From Rheinheimera pleomorphica (GTDB lineage Bacteria; Pseudomonadota; Gammaproteobacteria; Enterobacterales; Alteromonadaceae): a stretch of 64,000 nt of DNA. The notes under the pieces are model-generated. The model was not told the DNA's origin. It searched no databases and saw only the letters and a list, made by a program, of their open reading frames with translations. Location of the stretch: the NCBI RefSeq assembly GCF_011634895.1, contig NZ_SIRR01000003.1:434001-498000 (forward strand). The letters run 5' to 3'. Positions 16,318 through 24,841 of the stretch are shown here, piece after piece; positions within the stretch are counted from its first letter, which is position 1; the number at the start of each line of letters is the position of its first letter. The position numbers were made by a program, and so were the translations under genes.

Positions 16318-19308
16318 ATGCATTGGATAACAAACTGGCGTGACGTTGCCAGTTGCCTGAATTACTTTTTACTATGTCGGGTTTGCTTTGTGGCCGCATT
16401 AAGCTGCAGCGCTATCGCCTCTGCTACACCTGCTATTAAACTCAATAACTACTTTCAGGAAAGCTGGACCACTCGCGACGGCCTGCCTCATAACACGATC
16501 AACAGTATCAGCCAAAGCGACGACGGCTATCTTTGGGTGGCAACCTGGGAGGGGCTGGCACGTTTTAATGGCCGGCATTTTGCGGTGTTGGGCCGGGGTG
16601 AAGAGACCGGATTACCTGACTCGGGTATCCGGGCGCTGAACCATGACCGGGATGGCGCGCTGCTGGTGGCGGGCTCCCGTGGCGGTTTCGTCCGGCGCAG
16701 TATGGCGGGTTGGCAGCACTGGCCGCAGTTAAACGTGCTGCTAAATGCGGTGCAGCCGGATCAGCGCGGCGGTTATTGGTTGGCCAGTGAAGGCCAGGGC
16801 CTGTTTTATCAGCATGCCGATGGTAGCCGGCAACATTATACCTCTGCTCAGGGGTTACCCAGTGACGTTGTTCACAGCGTGCTGGTTGACGATGCCGGCC
16901 GGGTGTGGATTGGCTCAGGCCGTGGCCTGGCGGTAATTAACCCCCAAGCTGGCGGGGTTATCGAAACGATAGCAGCGATCCCGGCGTTACCGGTATTTAC
17001 GCTGCAACAGGACGTTGAACGTATACTGATTGGCACTGAGCAAGGGTTGTATCAGTGGCAGGATAGCCGGATATCGTTATACCACCCGGAGCTGACCGAA
17101 CAACCGGTGTCTGCATTGTTGTTGCGCAATGATGAAGTGTGGATTGGCACCACAGACCGGGGATTGCTGCGTTTGGCAGATGGTCAATTGGAGCAGCTGA
17201 CGATCGAGGGTGGTTTGCCGAATAACCGCATTTTATCTTTGTATCATGACCGGGAGAACAGTATCTGGGTTGGTACTAATGGCGGCTTGTTCCGGTTGCG
17301 TGAGGCGCCCTTTGTTACGCAAACAGCTGAGCGCGGTTTGGCGGGTGATTATGTACGGGCGGTGTTGGCGCACACGGATGGCAGTATCTGGGTCGGCACC
17401 AGCCAGGGCTTAAGCCGGCTCAATAATGAACAGACCGAACAGCTGGATTTGTCGGCGCACAGCCGCGGGCAGTCGGTACTTAGCCTGACTGAAGCCGCTG
17501 ATGGCGCGGTCTGGATTGGTACCTATACAGATGGCGCTTTACTGTGGCACAGCGGTAAGGTTGTGCAGCGCCTGCAGCGTAGTAATGGTTTGCTGGCCAA
17601 CGAAGTTCGCGCCATTTTACCGGTTGCCGATGGGGTCTGGGTTGGTACGGCACAGGGGCTGAATTTTGTTACAGCAGACAGCATTAGCGCTATAGGCACT
17701 GAACAGGGGTTACCGGCGCCCTTTATCATGGCGTTGTATCAACACAGTGACGGCCGCTTGTTTATTGGTACCGGCGGCGGGGTAGCAATACGACAAACTG
17801 ATGGCAGCATCAGCGCCTTGGATTTTAGCGGACTGGACGGCGCTGAGTATGCTTTTGGCTTTACGCCGGATCCGATGCTCGATGTGTTGTGGATGACCAC
17901 TGACAGGGGCCTGGTGGCGTATCATTTTTCTGATGGCCGTTTGACGATGCTGGGACGCAAGCAGGGCTTACCCTTTGACAAGTTGTTTCAGGCAGTGGCA
18001 GACAGAGAGCATCATTTGTGGGTCAGCAGTAACAGGGGGATCTTGCGCCTGCAGCGCGATAACCTCAATGCCGTTCTCAGTGGCCGGCAGGATAAATTAG
18101 GCTACGAATTATTTGGCGAAAGTGATGGCATGCAAAGTGCGCAGGCTAATGGCGGTTCGATGGCCGCTGCTGCACTGGCTCAGGATGGTAGCGTTTGGTT
18201 TGCAACGTCCAAAGGGGTGAGTTGGGTGCAACCCTCAATTTTGCAGCGTTTTGCCACCAATATACCACCGGTGGTGATAGAAGGTTTACGGGTTAATGGC
18301 GCCACGTTGCCATTGCAGCCGCAGCTGGTATTGCCAGCCGGGGCTAACCGGCTGGAGTTTGCATTTGCCGGCCTGGGTTTTGTTATGCCGCAGCGCATTC
18401 AATATCGCAGCCAACTAGTCGGCTTTGATGACGACTGGATCGACCGGGGTAGCCACAACACTGCAGAATATACCAATTTACCCCCCGGTGATTATCAGCT
18501 TAGGGTTGCGGCTGCCTATCCGCAGGGTGGCTGGAGCGAGCAGGAAGCCAGTCTGCGTTTTACTATTTTGCCTTACTACTGGCAGCAGCCGCTGTTTTGG
18601 TCTGCGCTGGCTGGCGCAGGGCTGATATTACTGCTGGCGGCGTTGCGTTGGCGCTTAGCGCAGTTGAAGTATCGTCAGCAACAGTTACAGCAGCAGGTCG
18701 CCGAAAAAACCGTTGAACTGCAGCGCCAGGCTGATTATTTAACCGCGGCCGATGTCGAGCGCTCTAAGCTGTTAGCGCAGTTGAAAATACAAGCGCAGGA
18801 ATTTGAACAACAAGCACGCCTGGATGCGCTAACCGGGCTGGCGAATCGTCGCGCGTTTGATGAAGCCCTGGCGCGGGAATGTGCGCGTTCGCGCCGTTCC
18901 GCTTTACCATTGACTCTGGTGCTATTAGATATTGACCACTTTAAACAGGTGAACGATAGCTATAGCCACAGTGTGGGTGATGAAGTGCTTAAGCTGGTGG
19001 CTAGGATAATCAGCAGCCATTGCCGTGCTGAAGATACTGTCGCGCGCTGGGGCGGCGAAGAGTTTGCGCTACTGTTACCTAATACCACCACCGAGGCTGC
19101 CCGTGATATCTGTGAGCGGATCCGCGAAGCGGTGATGCTGGCAGATTGCAGCGTTGTTGCGCCCGGGCTTAATCTGACCATCAGTATGGGGGTGGCAGAG
19201 TATGCCGGTGAAACACAGCATGACAAATTGTTATCTCGCTCCGACAGTGCGCTATATCAGGCGAAACAGCGTGGCCGTAATCGCATTGACTTTGCTTTAC
19301 CGCTCTAA
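16318..19308 (+). CDS. Periplasmic beta-propeller sensor diguanylate cyclase
   Basis: 996 residues from the ATG at 16318 (AGGG upstream); an in-frame TTG at 16291 is less likely. An N-terminal signal or anchor helix (CFVAALSCSAIASA) leads into about 600 residues of two-component-regulator propeller repeats of the type GLPHNTINSISQSDDGYLWV and GLPNNRILSLYHDRENSIWV. A Y_Y_Y domain follows (FDDDWIDRG to YQLRVAAAYPQGG), then one membrane helix (LFWSALAGAGLILLLAALRW), a short coiled coil and a GGDEF domain. The active-site motif is GGEEF (912-916), and the inhibitory-site motif RAED (903-906) is exactly five residues upstream, so an active, product-inhibited cyclase is expected. The ligand is unknown; such propellers are often linked to polysaccharide sensing. 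It is flanked by metF and argC and appears to be a single-gene unit. Confidence 0.92.
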   Translation: MHWITNWRDVASCLNYFLLCRVCFVAALSCSAIASATPAIKLNNYFQESWTTRDGLPHNTINSISQSDDGYLWVATWEGLARFNGRHFAVLGRGEETGLPDSGIRALNHDRDGALLVAGSRGGFVRRSMAGWQHWPQLNVLLNAVQPDQRGGYWLASEGQGLFYQHADGSRQHYTSAQGLPSDVVHSVLVDDAGRVWIGSGRGLAVINPQAGGVIETIAAIPALPVFTLQQDVERILIGTEQGLYQWQDSRISLYHPELTEQPVSALLLRNDEVWIGTTDRGLLRLADGQLEQLTIEGGLPNNRILSLYHDRENSIWVGTNGGLFRLREAPFVTQTAERGLAGDYVRAVLAHTDGSIWVGTSQGLSRLNNEQTEQLDLSAHSRGQSVLSLTEAADGAVWIGTYTDGALLWHSGKVVQRLQRSNGLLANEVRAILPVADGVWVGTAQGLNFVTADSISAIGTEQGLPAPFIMALYQHSDGRLFIGTGGGVAIRQTDGSISALDFSGLDGAEYAFGFTPDPMLDVLWMTTDRGLVAYHFSDGRLTMLGRKQGLPFDKLFQAVADREHHLWVSSNRGILRLQRDNLNAVLSGRQDKLGYELFGESDGMQSAQANGGSMAAAALAQDGSVWFATSKGVSWVQPSILQRFATNIPPVVIEGLRVNGATLPLQPQLVLPAGANRLEFAFAGLGFVMPQRIQYRSQLVGFDDDWIDRGSHNTAEYTNLPPGDYQLRVAAAYPQGGWSEQEASLRFTILPYYWQQPLFWSALAGAGLILLLAALRWRLAQLKYRQQQLQQQVAEKTVELQRQADYLTAADVERSKLLAQLKIQAQEFEQQARLDALTGLANRRAFDEALARECARSRRSALPLTLVLLDIDHFKQVNDSYSHSVGDEVLKLVARIISSHCRAEDTVARWGGEEFALLLPNTTTEAARDICERIREAVMLADCSVVAPGLNLTISMGVAEYAGETQHDKLLSRSDSALYQAKQRGRNRIDFALPL

Positions 19309-19312
19309 AGTT

Positions 19313-19377
19313 ATTGTATAAAAATTCACAAAAACAGAATAATAATTCTTGAAACTGCATGGCGACCGTTCTACACT
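19313..19377 (+). promoter_or_regulatory. argC promoter with tandem ARG boxes
   Basis: Box 1 at 19313-19330 matches the 18-base ArgR consensus (WNTGAATWWWWATTCANW) at all but one defined base. Box 2 at 19334-19351 follows after the canonical 3-base gap and is weaker (three mismatches). A promoter fits directly behind: -35 TTGAAA (19349-19354), 17-base spacer, -10 TACACT (19372-19377). ArgR-arginine would thus repress the argCBFGH operon. Confidence 0.82.
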
Positions 19378-19432
19378 AGCGGCTGTTTCGTGCTATACCT
19401 ATACGTTATTTATTGTTTAAGAGCCGTAATTG

Positions 19433-20473
19433 ATGTTATCAACAGACAAATCTTCTTCTTTAGTGCGCAGCATTGTATTAGGCGCAGCCGGTTACAGCGG
19501 TGCTGAGCTGGCGGTAATTTTAGCGCGTAACCCCTATTTTCAGCTGGTAGGGGCTTATGCGTCGGCTGGCCGGGCGGCCGAGCCGTTTTCTTCACTTTAC
19601 CCACGTTATAAGCAACAACTGGACATTATGGTGCAACCGTGGACCGATGAGTTGGCTGCAGGTTTAAACGGTAAAATTGATGTCGCGTTTTTAGCCTTGC
19701 CGCACGAAGCCAGTGAGGCGGTAACGCCGTTGCTGCTGGCTCAGGGCATTGATGTGGTGGATTTATCCGGCGCCTTTCGCTTAAAGCAGCCGCAGTTGTA
19801 TCCAAAATATTATGGCTATGAACACCAGCACCCGGAATTATTGGCCGAGGCCGTTTACTCATTGATGGAGTGGCAAACCGAGCCACTGCCACGGTTAATT
19901 TCGGTACCTGGTTGTTATCCAACCGCCTGTAGTTTGGCATTGCTACCTTTGCTTAAAACCGGTTTAGTGGCCGATAACTGCATTCCGGTAATTAATGCCA
20001 CCAGCGGTGTATCCGGTGCCGGCCGCAAAGCTGCACTTAGCACCTCATTTTGTGAAGTTGGCTTAAATGCGTACGGCTTTTTTAAACACCGCCACCGGCC
20101 TGAAATAGAGCAAAACGTAGGCCGCAAAGTGGTGTTCACACCGCATTTAGGCAACTTTAAACGCGGCATCCTGGCCACCAGTGTGGTGACGCTGAAAGCC
20201 GGTGTCAGTGCTGAGCAGGTATCAGCAGCCTTTAACACCGCCTATGCTGGTAAGCCGCTGGTGCGGTTGGTATCGCATTCGCCCAATGTGGCAGATGTTG
20301 CCGGTACGCCGTATTGTGATATTCACTGGCAGCAGGATGGTGAGCAGCTGGTAGTGGTGTCGGCCATTGACAACCTGTTAAAAGGTGCGGCAGCCCAGGC
20401 GATGCAGGCGGCAAATGTACGCTTTGGCAAGCCGGAAACTGCAGGTCTATTTGCTGGAGTGAGCCATGAATAA
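19433..20473 (+). CDS. argC: N-acetyl-gamma-glutamyl-phosphate reductase ArgC
   Basis: 346 residues from the ATG at 19433; the frame could open one codon earlier at a TTG. NADPH-dependent reductase, third step of arginine synthesis. The nucleotide-binding loop LGAAGYSGAELAVIL lies at about 17-31, and the catalytic Cys is in SVPGCYPTACSLALLPL near residue 160. HRHRPEIEQN and TPHLGNFKRGILAT follow, matching the dimerisation and substrate region. First gene of argCBFGH; its end overlaps argB by 8 bases. Tandem ARG boxes lie upstream. Confidence 0.98.
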   Translation: MLSTDKSSSLVRSIVLGAAGYSGAELAVILARNPYFQLVGAYASAGRAAEPFSSLYPRYKQQLDIMVQPWTDELAAGLNGKIDVAFLALPHEASEAVTPLLLAQGIDVVDLSGAFRLKQPQLYPKYYGYEHQHPELLAEAVYSLMEWQTEPLPRLISVPGCYPTACSLALLPLLKTGLVADNCIPVINATSGVSGAGRKAALSTSFCEVGLNAYGFFKHRHRPEIEQNVGRKVVFTPHLGNFKRGILATSVVTLKAGVSAEQVSAAFNTAYAGKPLVRLVSHSPNVADVAGTPYCDIHWQQDGEQLVVVSAIDNLLKGAAAQAMQAANVRFGKPETAGLFAGVSHE

Positions 20474-21236
20474 TACGCCTTTGGTACTGAAAATGGGTGG
20501 CCGCTTGTTGCAGGACGACAGTGCGCTGGATGCCTTGCTGGCTGTGTGTGCCGAGCTAAAACAGCAATATCCGCTGGTGCTGGTGCACGGCGGCGGTGAT
20601 CAGGTGGATCAGTGGCTGGCCAAGTTTGGTTTTCACACCGAGAAACTGGACGGTCAGCGTATTTCACCGGAAGAACAAATGCCGGTGATCGCCGGAGCCT
20701 TAGCCGGTGCAGTCAATGCGCATATGGTGGCGCGTGCTGCTTTACAAGCGTTAAAACCGGTCGGCTTAACCCTGTCTGCTGGCAACAGCTGCCGTTTTGA
20801 GCTGAATACAAAACTGGGGGCAGTTGGTGTAGCAAAACCACAAGATGGCACTTTGCTAACAAATTTACTGGCTGGCGGTTTTACGCCGGTTTTCAGCTCA
20901 ATTGGCCATGGTGAGCACGGCCAGTTATTAAATGTAAATGCCGATTTAGCGGCCGCCGCCATTTGCCAGCTGGTGCAGGGGCAACTGGTGTTGTTGACCG
21001 ATGTACCGGGAATTTTAGATGGTGAAGGCAAGCTGATTAACGAACTTAACGCCAGCCAGGCTGCAGAGTTAGTGCAGCAGGGTGTGATTAAAGGTGGTAT
21101 GAAAGTCAAACTGGATGCGGCACTGGATACCGCTCAGGCACTGCGACGAAGCATCACCGTCGCGGGCTGGCAACAGCCGCACGATTTGTTAAAGCTGATG
21201 CGTCAGCAAGCAGTAGGCACGCGCATCGTCTGTTAG
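20466..21236 (+). CDS. argB: Acetylglutamate kinase ArgB
   Basis: 256 residues, matching the short enterobacterial-type ArgB (258 in E. coli). It phosphorylates N-acetylglutamate, second step of arginine synthesis. The start shows LVLKMGGRLLQDDSALDAL, then VLVHGGGDQVDQWL (the glycine-rich phosphate loop), GLTLSAGNSC, NVNADLAAAAICQLV and LLTDVPGILDGEGKLI, and ends with GGMKVKLDAALDTAQALRRS. It starts inside the last codons of argC, and argF follows after 22 bases. Confidence 0.98.
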   Translation: MNNTPLVLKMGGRLLQDDSALDALLAVCAELKQQYPLVLVHGGGDQVDQWLAKFGFHTEKLDGQRISPEEQMPVIAGALAGAVNAHMVARAALQALKPVGLTLSAGNSCRFELNTKLGAVGVAKPQDGTLLTNLLAGGFTPVFSSIGHGEHGQLLNVNADLAAAAICQLVQGQLVLLTDVPGILDGEGKLINELNASQAAELVQQGVIKGGMKVKLDAALDTAQALRRSITVAGWQQPHDLLKLMRQQAVGTRIVC

Positions 21237-21258
21237 TCCCTTAAACAAGGATGCCGCA

Positions 21259-22194
21259 ATGGCGGCAGGTCAGTTGAACATGAGTAAACTAAACCAATTA
21301 TTGAGTCTGGCTGAATTAAGCCCGGCGACGCTTAACGATTTGCTGAATTTAGCCCTGAAGGTAAAGCAGCAACCGCAGCAATACACTCAGGCGTTGGCGG
21401 GTAAAAGCATCGCGCTGATTTTTGAAAAACCGTCGTTGCGTACCCGCGTGAGTTTTGATGTCGGTATTTATAAGCTTGGCGGCCATAGTGTGTATCTGGA
21501 TCAGCAAAACGGCGCTATGGGCAAACGCGAAACCGTCGCCGATTTTGGCCGCAATCTGGCCTGCTGGACCGATGCCATAGTGGCGCGGGTGTTTTCGCAG
21601 CAAACCTTAGAGCAACTGGCACAAGCCAGCCATAAGCCGGTGATTAATGCCCTGAGTGATTTATATCATCCCTGCCAGGCATTGGCCGATTTACTGGCGT
21701 TAAAAGAGCGCTTTGGCGATCTGAACAAGGTACATCTGGCTTATGTCGGTGATGGCAATAATGTGTGTCACTCGCTAATGATAGGCGCTGCGCTGAGCGG
21801 TATGAAGATGACCGTGGTTACGCCTCAGGGGTTTTCACCGGATGCGCAGGTGCTGCTGAATGTGCAGAAAATTGCCGCCACTACCGGTGCGGTATTGGAG
21901 TTAAGCCCGCATTTATCCGCCGCCGCCGGCGCCGATGCTATCTATACTGACACCTGGCTGTCGATGGGTGATAAAGCCGATCCTGATGTTATTGAGCGGG
22001 TGTTTAAGCCGTACCAAATCAACACGGCCGTGATGCAGCGGCTGGCGGTCAAGTACTTTATGCACTGCTTACCAGCACACCGCGAGCACGAAGTGACCAG
22101 TGAGGTGCTGGACAGCGAGGCGTCACTTGTTTTACTGCAGGCGGAAAACCGCATGCATGCCCAGAATGCCGTATTAATCAGTTTATTTGCGTGA
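21259..22194 (+). CDS. argF: Ornithine carbamoyltransferase ArgF
   Basis: 311 residues. It transfers the carbamoyl group to ornithine to give citrulline. The carbamoyl-phosphate site reads [12 protein letters not shown] (family consensus S-T-R-T-R, here S-L-R-T-R, a common variant). [19 protein letters not shown] and the ornithine motif [20 protein letters not shown] with the catalytic Cys are intact. The HCLPAHR sequence argues for ornithine rather than N-acetyl- or N-succinylornithine as substrate. AAGGA lies seven bases before the ATG used here; a second ATG at 21280 is possible. argG follows after seven bases. Confidence 0.96.
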   Translation: MAAGQLNMSKLNQLLSLAELSPATLNDLLNLALKVKQQPQQYTQALAGKSIALIFEKPSLRTRVSFDVGIYKLGGHSVYLDQQNGAMGKRETVADFGRNLACWTDAIVARVFSQQTLEQLAQASHKPVINALSDLYHPCQALADLLALKERFGDLNKVHLAYVGDGNNVCHSLMIGAALSGMKMTVVTPQGFSPDAQVLLNVQKIAATTGAVLELSPHLSAAAGADAIYTDTWLSMGDKADPDVIERVFKPYQINTAVMQRLAVKYFMHCLPAHREHEVTSEVLDSEASLVLLQAENRMHAQNAVLISLFA

Positions 22195-22201
22195 GGACAC
22201 T

Positions 22202-23410
22202 ATGAGTATCAAAAAAGTCGTATTAGCTTATTCCGGCGGTCTGGACACCTCGGCCATAGTGCCGTGGTTAAAAGACAACTATAACTGCGAAGTGATTGCC
22301 TTTGTCGCCAACGTGGGCCAGGGCGATGAGGAATTGGCCGGTGTTGAGCAAAAAGCCATTAACTCCGGTGCCAGCAGCTGTCATGTTGTCGATTTACGCG
22401 AAGAGTTAGTCAAAGAAGTGATTTACCCGACGCTGAAAACCGGTGCCGTGTACGAAGGCCAGTATCTGCTGGGCACGTCGATGGCGCGGCCGGTGATTGC
22501 CCGCGCTCAGGTAAAATTAGCGCTGGAGCTGGGCGCCGATGCCTTGTGCCATGGTTGTACCGGTAAGGGTAATGATCAGGTGCGCTTTGAAGGCGCCTTT
22601 GCTGCGCTGGCACCACAGTTAACAGTGATAGCGCCCTGGCGCGAATGGCAGTTCAACTCCCGCCAGTCACTGCTGGACTATTTAGCCGAGAAAAAAGTAC
22701 CGACTACGGCTTCTGCCACCAAAATTTACAGCCGTGATGCCAACCTGTGGCATATCTCGCACGAAGGCGGTGAGCTGGAAAACCCCTGGTGCGAGCCCTC
22801 AGAGCAGGTGTGGATGTGGACCAAATCACCGGAGCAGGCGCCGGATCATGCGGCTTATGTTGAGCTGAGCTTTGACAAAGGCGAGCTGAGCAAAATTAAC
22901 GGCCATGCTGTTGCCCCGGTGGCGGCGATTGAGTTGTTAAACGAAATTGGCTCGGAGCATGGTGTGGGTCGCATTGATATCGTCGAAAACCGTTTGGTTG
23001 GGATGAAATCGCGTGGCTGCTATGAAACACCGGGCGGTACCATTTTAATGGCGGCGTTAAAAGGCCTGGAAGCACTGGTGTATGACAGAACTTCACTGAA
23101 ATACCGCGAAGAAGTCGGCCAGGAGTTTGCCCAGCTGGTATACGATGGCCGTTGGTTTACGCCATTAAAAGATGCACTGTTGGCAGCAGCCACTTCGTTG
23201 GCTGAGCAATTAACCGGTGATGTGGTGATTAAGCTGTACAAAGGTAATGTTACAGTGGCTAAACGCCGCTCGCCGAACTCACTGTACTCTGAAGCCTTTG
23301 CCACCTTTGAAGGTGACGAAGTGTATAACCAGAAAGATGCCGCCGGCTTTATCCGCTTGTACAGCCTGGCCAGCCGCATCCGTGCACTGCACCAGCAACA
23401 AAAAGGGTAA
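22202..23410 (+). CDS. argG: Argininosuccinate synthase ArgG
   Basis: 402 residues from the ATG at 22202, which has GAGG at good spacing; an upstream in-frame TTG is ignored. It condenses citrulline and aspartate using ATP. The pyrophosphatase P-loop is [18 protein letters not shown] near the start. [32 protein letters not shown], and [20 protein letters not shown] follow. Length and sequence fit the ~400-residue class rather than the longer E. coli-type ArgG (447). Fourth gene of the operon, five bases before argH. Confidence 0.98.
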   Translation: MSIKKVVLAYSGGLDTSAIVPWLKDNYNCEVIAFVANVGQGDEELAGVEQKAINSGASSCHVVDLREELVKEVIYPTLKTGAVYEGQYLLGTSMARPVIARAQVKLALELGADALCHGCTGKGNDQVRFEGAFAALAPQLTVIAPWREWQFNSRQSLLDYLAEKKVPTTASATKIYSRDANLWHISHEGGELENPWCEPSEQVWMWTKSPEQAPDHAAYVELSFDKGELSKINGHAVAPVAAIELLNEIGSEHGVGRIDIVENRLVGMKSRGCYETPGGTILMAALKGLEALVYDRTSLKYREEVGQEFAQLVYDGRWFTPLKDALLAAATSLAEQLTGDVVIKLYKGNVTVAKRRSPNSLYSEAFATFEGDEVYNQKDAAGFIRLYSLASRIRALHQQQKG

Positions 23411-23415
23411 TTATT

Positions 23416-24798
23416 ATGGCGATGTGGGGCGGACGCTTTCAGGAAGCAACCCTGGCTGAGTTTCGCGAGTTTAACGACTCGCTAAGCTTTGACTACCTGC
23501 TGGCACAACAGGATATTCAGGCCTCGCGTGCCTGGGCACAGCAACTGGCACAGGCCGGTATTATCACCGTTGATGAAGCCGCGCAGCTCGATGCCGGCTT
23601 AGCCGATTTAGCGGTGGCAATTGAAGCAGATGCTAAGCTGCCGCTGCAAACCAACGAAGAAGATATTCACAGCTGGGTTGAGGCACAGTTAACGGCCAAA
23701 CTGGGGGCTGTGGCGAAAAAACTGCACACCGGGCGCAGCCGCAATGATTTAGTGGCAACCGATTTGCGCTTATGGAGCAAACTGCAGGCACAACACGTAC
23801 GCCAATCTTTACTCGGTGCCATTGCTGCTTTACTAACCTTTGCTGAGCGTGCTGGTACTGCAGTGATGCCAGGCTTTACCCATTTGCAACGCGCGCAGCC
23901 GGTACTGGTGGCACACTGGGCACTGGCCTATGTTGAGATGTTTAAACGCGATGTCAGCCGCTTAGATGATGCTTTAACACGGCTGGATGTTTGTCCACTC
24001 GGTTGTGGTGCCTTAGCCGGCACCGGCGTGGCGGTGGACCGTGTGCAACTGGCACAGCGCTTGGGTTTTGCCAGCGCCGCGCTAAACAGCCTGGATGCCG
24101 TATCAGATCGCGACTATGTGGTGGAGCTATCTGCCGACGCCAGCATTTGTATGACACATTTATCGCGTTTATCTGAAGATGTGATTTTCTTCTGCTCCGG
24201 TGAAGCAGGCTTCTTCAAACTGGGCGATGCGATAAGCTCCGGCTCATCGTTAATGCCGCAAAAGAAAAACCCCGATGTATTTGAGCTGTTGCGCGGTAAA
24301 ACCGGTCGGGTGCTGGGCCATTTGGTAGCGATTTTACATGTACTGAAAGGCCTGCCGCTGGCATATAACAAAGATATGCAGGAAGACAAACAGGGCTTCT
24401 TTGACCTGATGGCTACCTGGCAGCAATCTTTGCTGGTACTTGCCACCGTATTGCCGCATTTGGCGGTGAACGAGGCACAGTGCCGCCAGGCGGCAGAGTT
24501 GGGTTACAGCAACGCCACTGACTTAGCGGATTATCTGGTCAGCAAAGGTATACCGTTTCGTGATGCCCATGAGGTGGTCGGCGAGCTGGTGGTGCATGCG
24601 GTCAAGCAGCAGCTGGCGTTGGAAGCCTTATCGCTTAATGAGTTACAACAGTTCAGTAGTTTGATTGGCGAAGATGTGTATCCGGCGCTGCAGCTGGAAG
24701 CCGGCTTGCAAAAGCGCGCGGCGCTGGGTGGTACGGCACCACAGCAGGTGTTGACAGCGCTGAGCCAGGCTAAACTCTGGTTTGAGCAGCAGATATAA
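23416..24798 (+). CDS. argH: Argininosuccinate lyase ArgH
   Basis: 460 residues (E. coli 457). It splits argininosuccinate to arginine and fumarate, the last step of the pathway. The fumarase-superfamily signature GSSLMPQKKNPDVFELLRG is at about 276-294; other motifs are EDIHSWVEAQL, LHTGRSRNDLVATDLRLW, GFTHLQRAQPVLVAHW and ATDLADYLVSKGIPFRDAHE. Some marine gammaproteobacteria fuse an ArgA acetyltransferase to the C-terminus of ArgH; here the protein ends normally, so acetylglutamate must be made by a gene elsewhere. A terminator follows. Confidence 0.98.
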   Translation: MAMWGGRFQEATLAEFREFNDSLSFDYLLAQQDIQASRAWAQQLAQAGIITVDEAAQLDAGLADLAVAIEADAKLPLQTNEEDIHSWVEAQLTAKLGAVAKKLHTGRSRNDLVATDLRLWSKLQAQHVRQSLLGAIAALLTFAERAGTAVMPGFTHLQRAQPVLVAHWALAYVEMFKRDVSRLDDALTRLDVCPLGCGALAGTGVAVDRVQLAQRLGFASAALNSLDAVSDRDYVVELSADASICMTHLSRLSEDVIFFCSGEAGFFKLGDAISSGSSLMPQKKNPDVFELLRGKTGRVLGHLVAILHVLKGLPLAYNKDMQEDKQGFFDLMATWQQSLLVLATVLPHLAVNEAQCRQAAELGYSNATDLADYLVSKGIPFRDAHEVVGELVVHAVKQQLALEALSLNELQQFSSLIGEDVYPALQLEAGLQKRAALGGTAPQQVLTALSQAKLWFEQQI

Positions 24799-24812
24799 TA
24801 TGCTGCTGTGAT

Positions 24813-24841
24813 AAGGCCCCGCTATCTGACGGGGCCTTTTT
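24813..24841. terminator. Rho-independent terminator after argH, shared with mrcA
   Basis: AAGGCCCCG (24813-24821) and CGGGGCCTT (24830-24838) form a 9-bp stem with an 8-base loop, then a T-run. It touches the end of the convergent mrcA gene at 24841, so it probably serves the arginine operon and perhaps both genes. Confidence 0.88.

Noticed and set aside
24799-24840. ArgA acetyltransferase fusion on ArgH
   Set aside because: argH stops at the usual length and a terminator follows.
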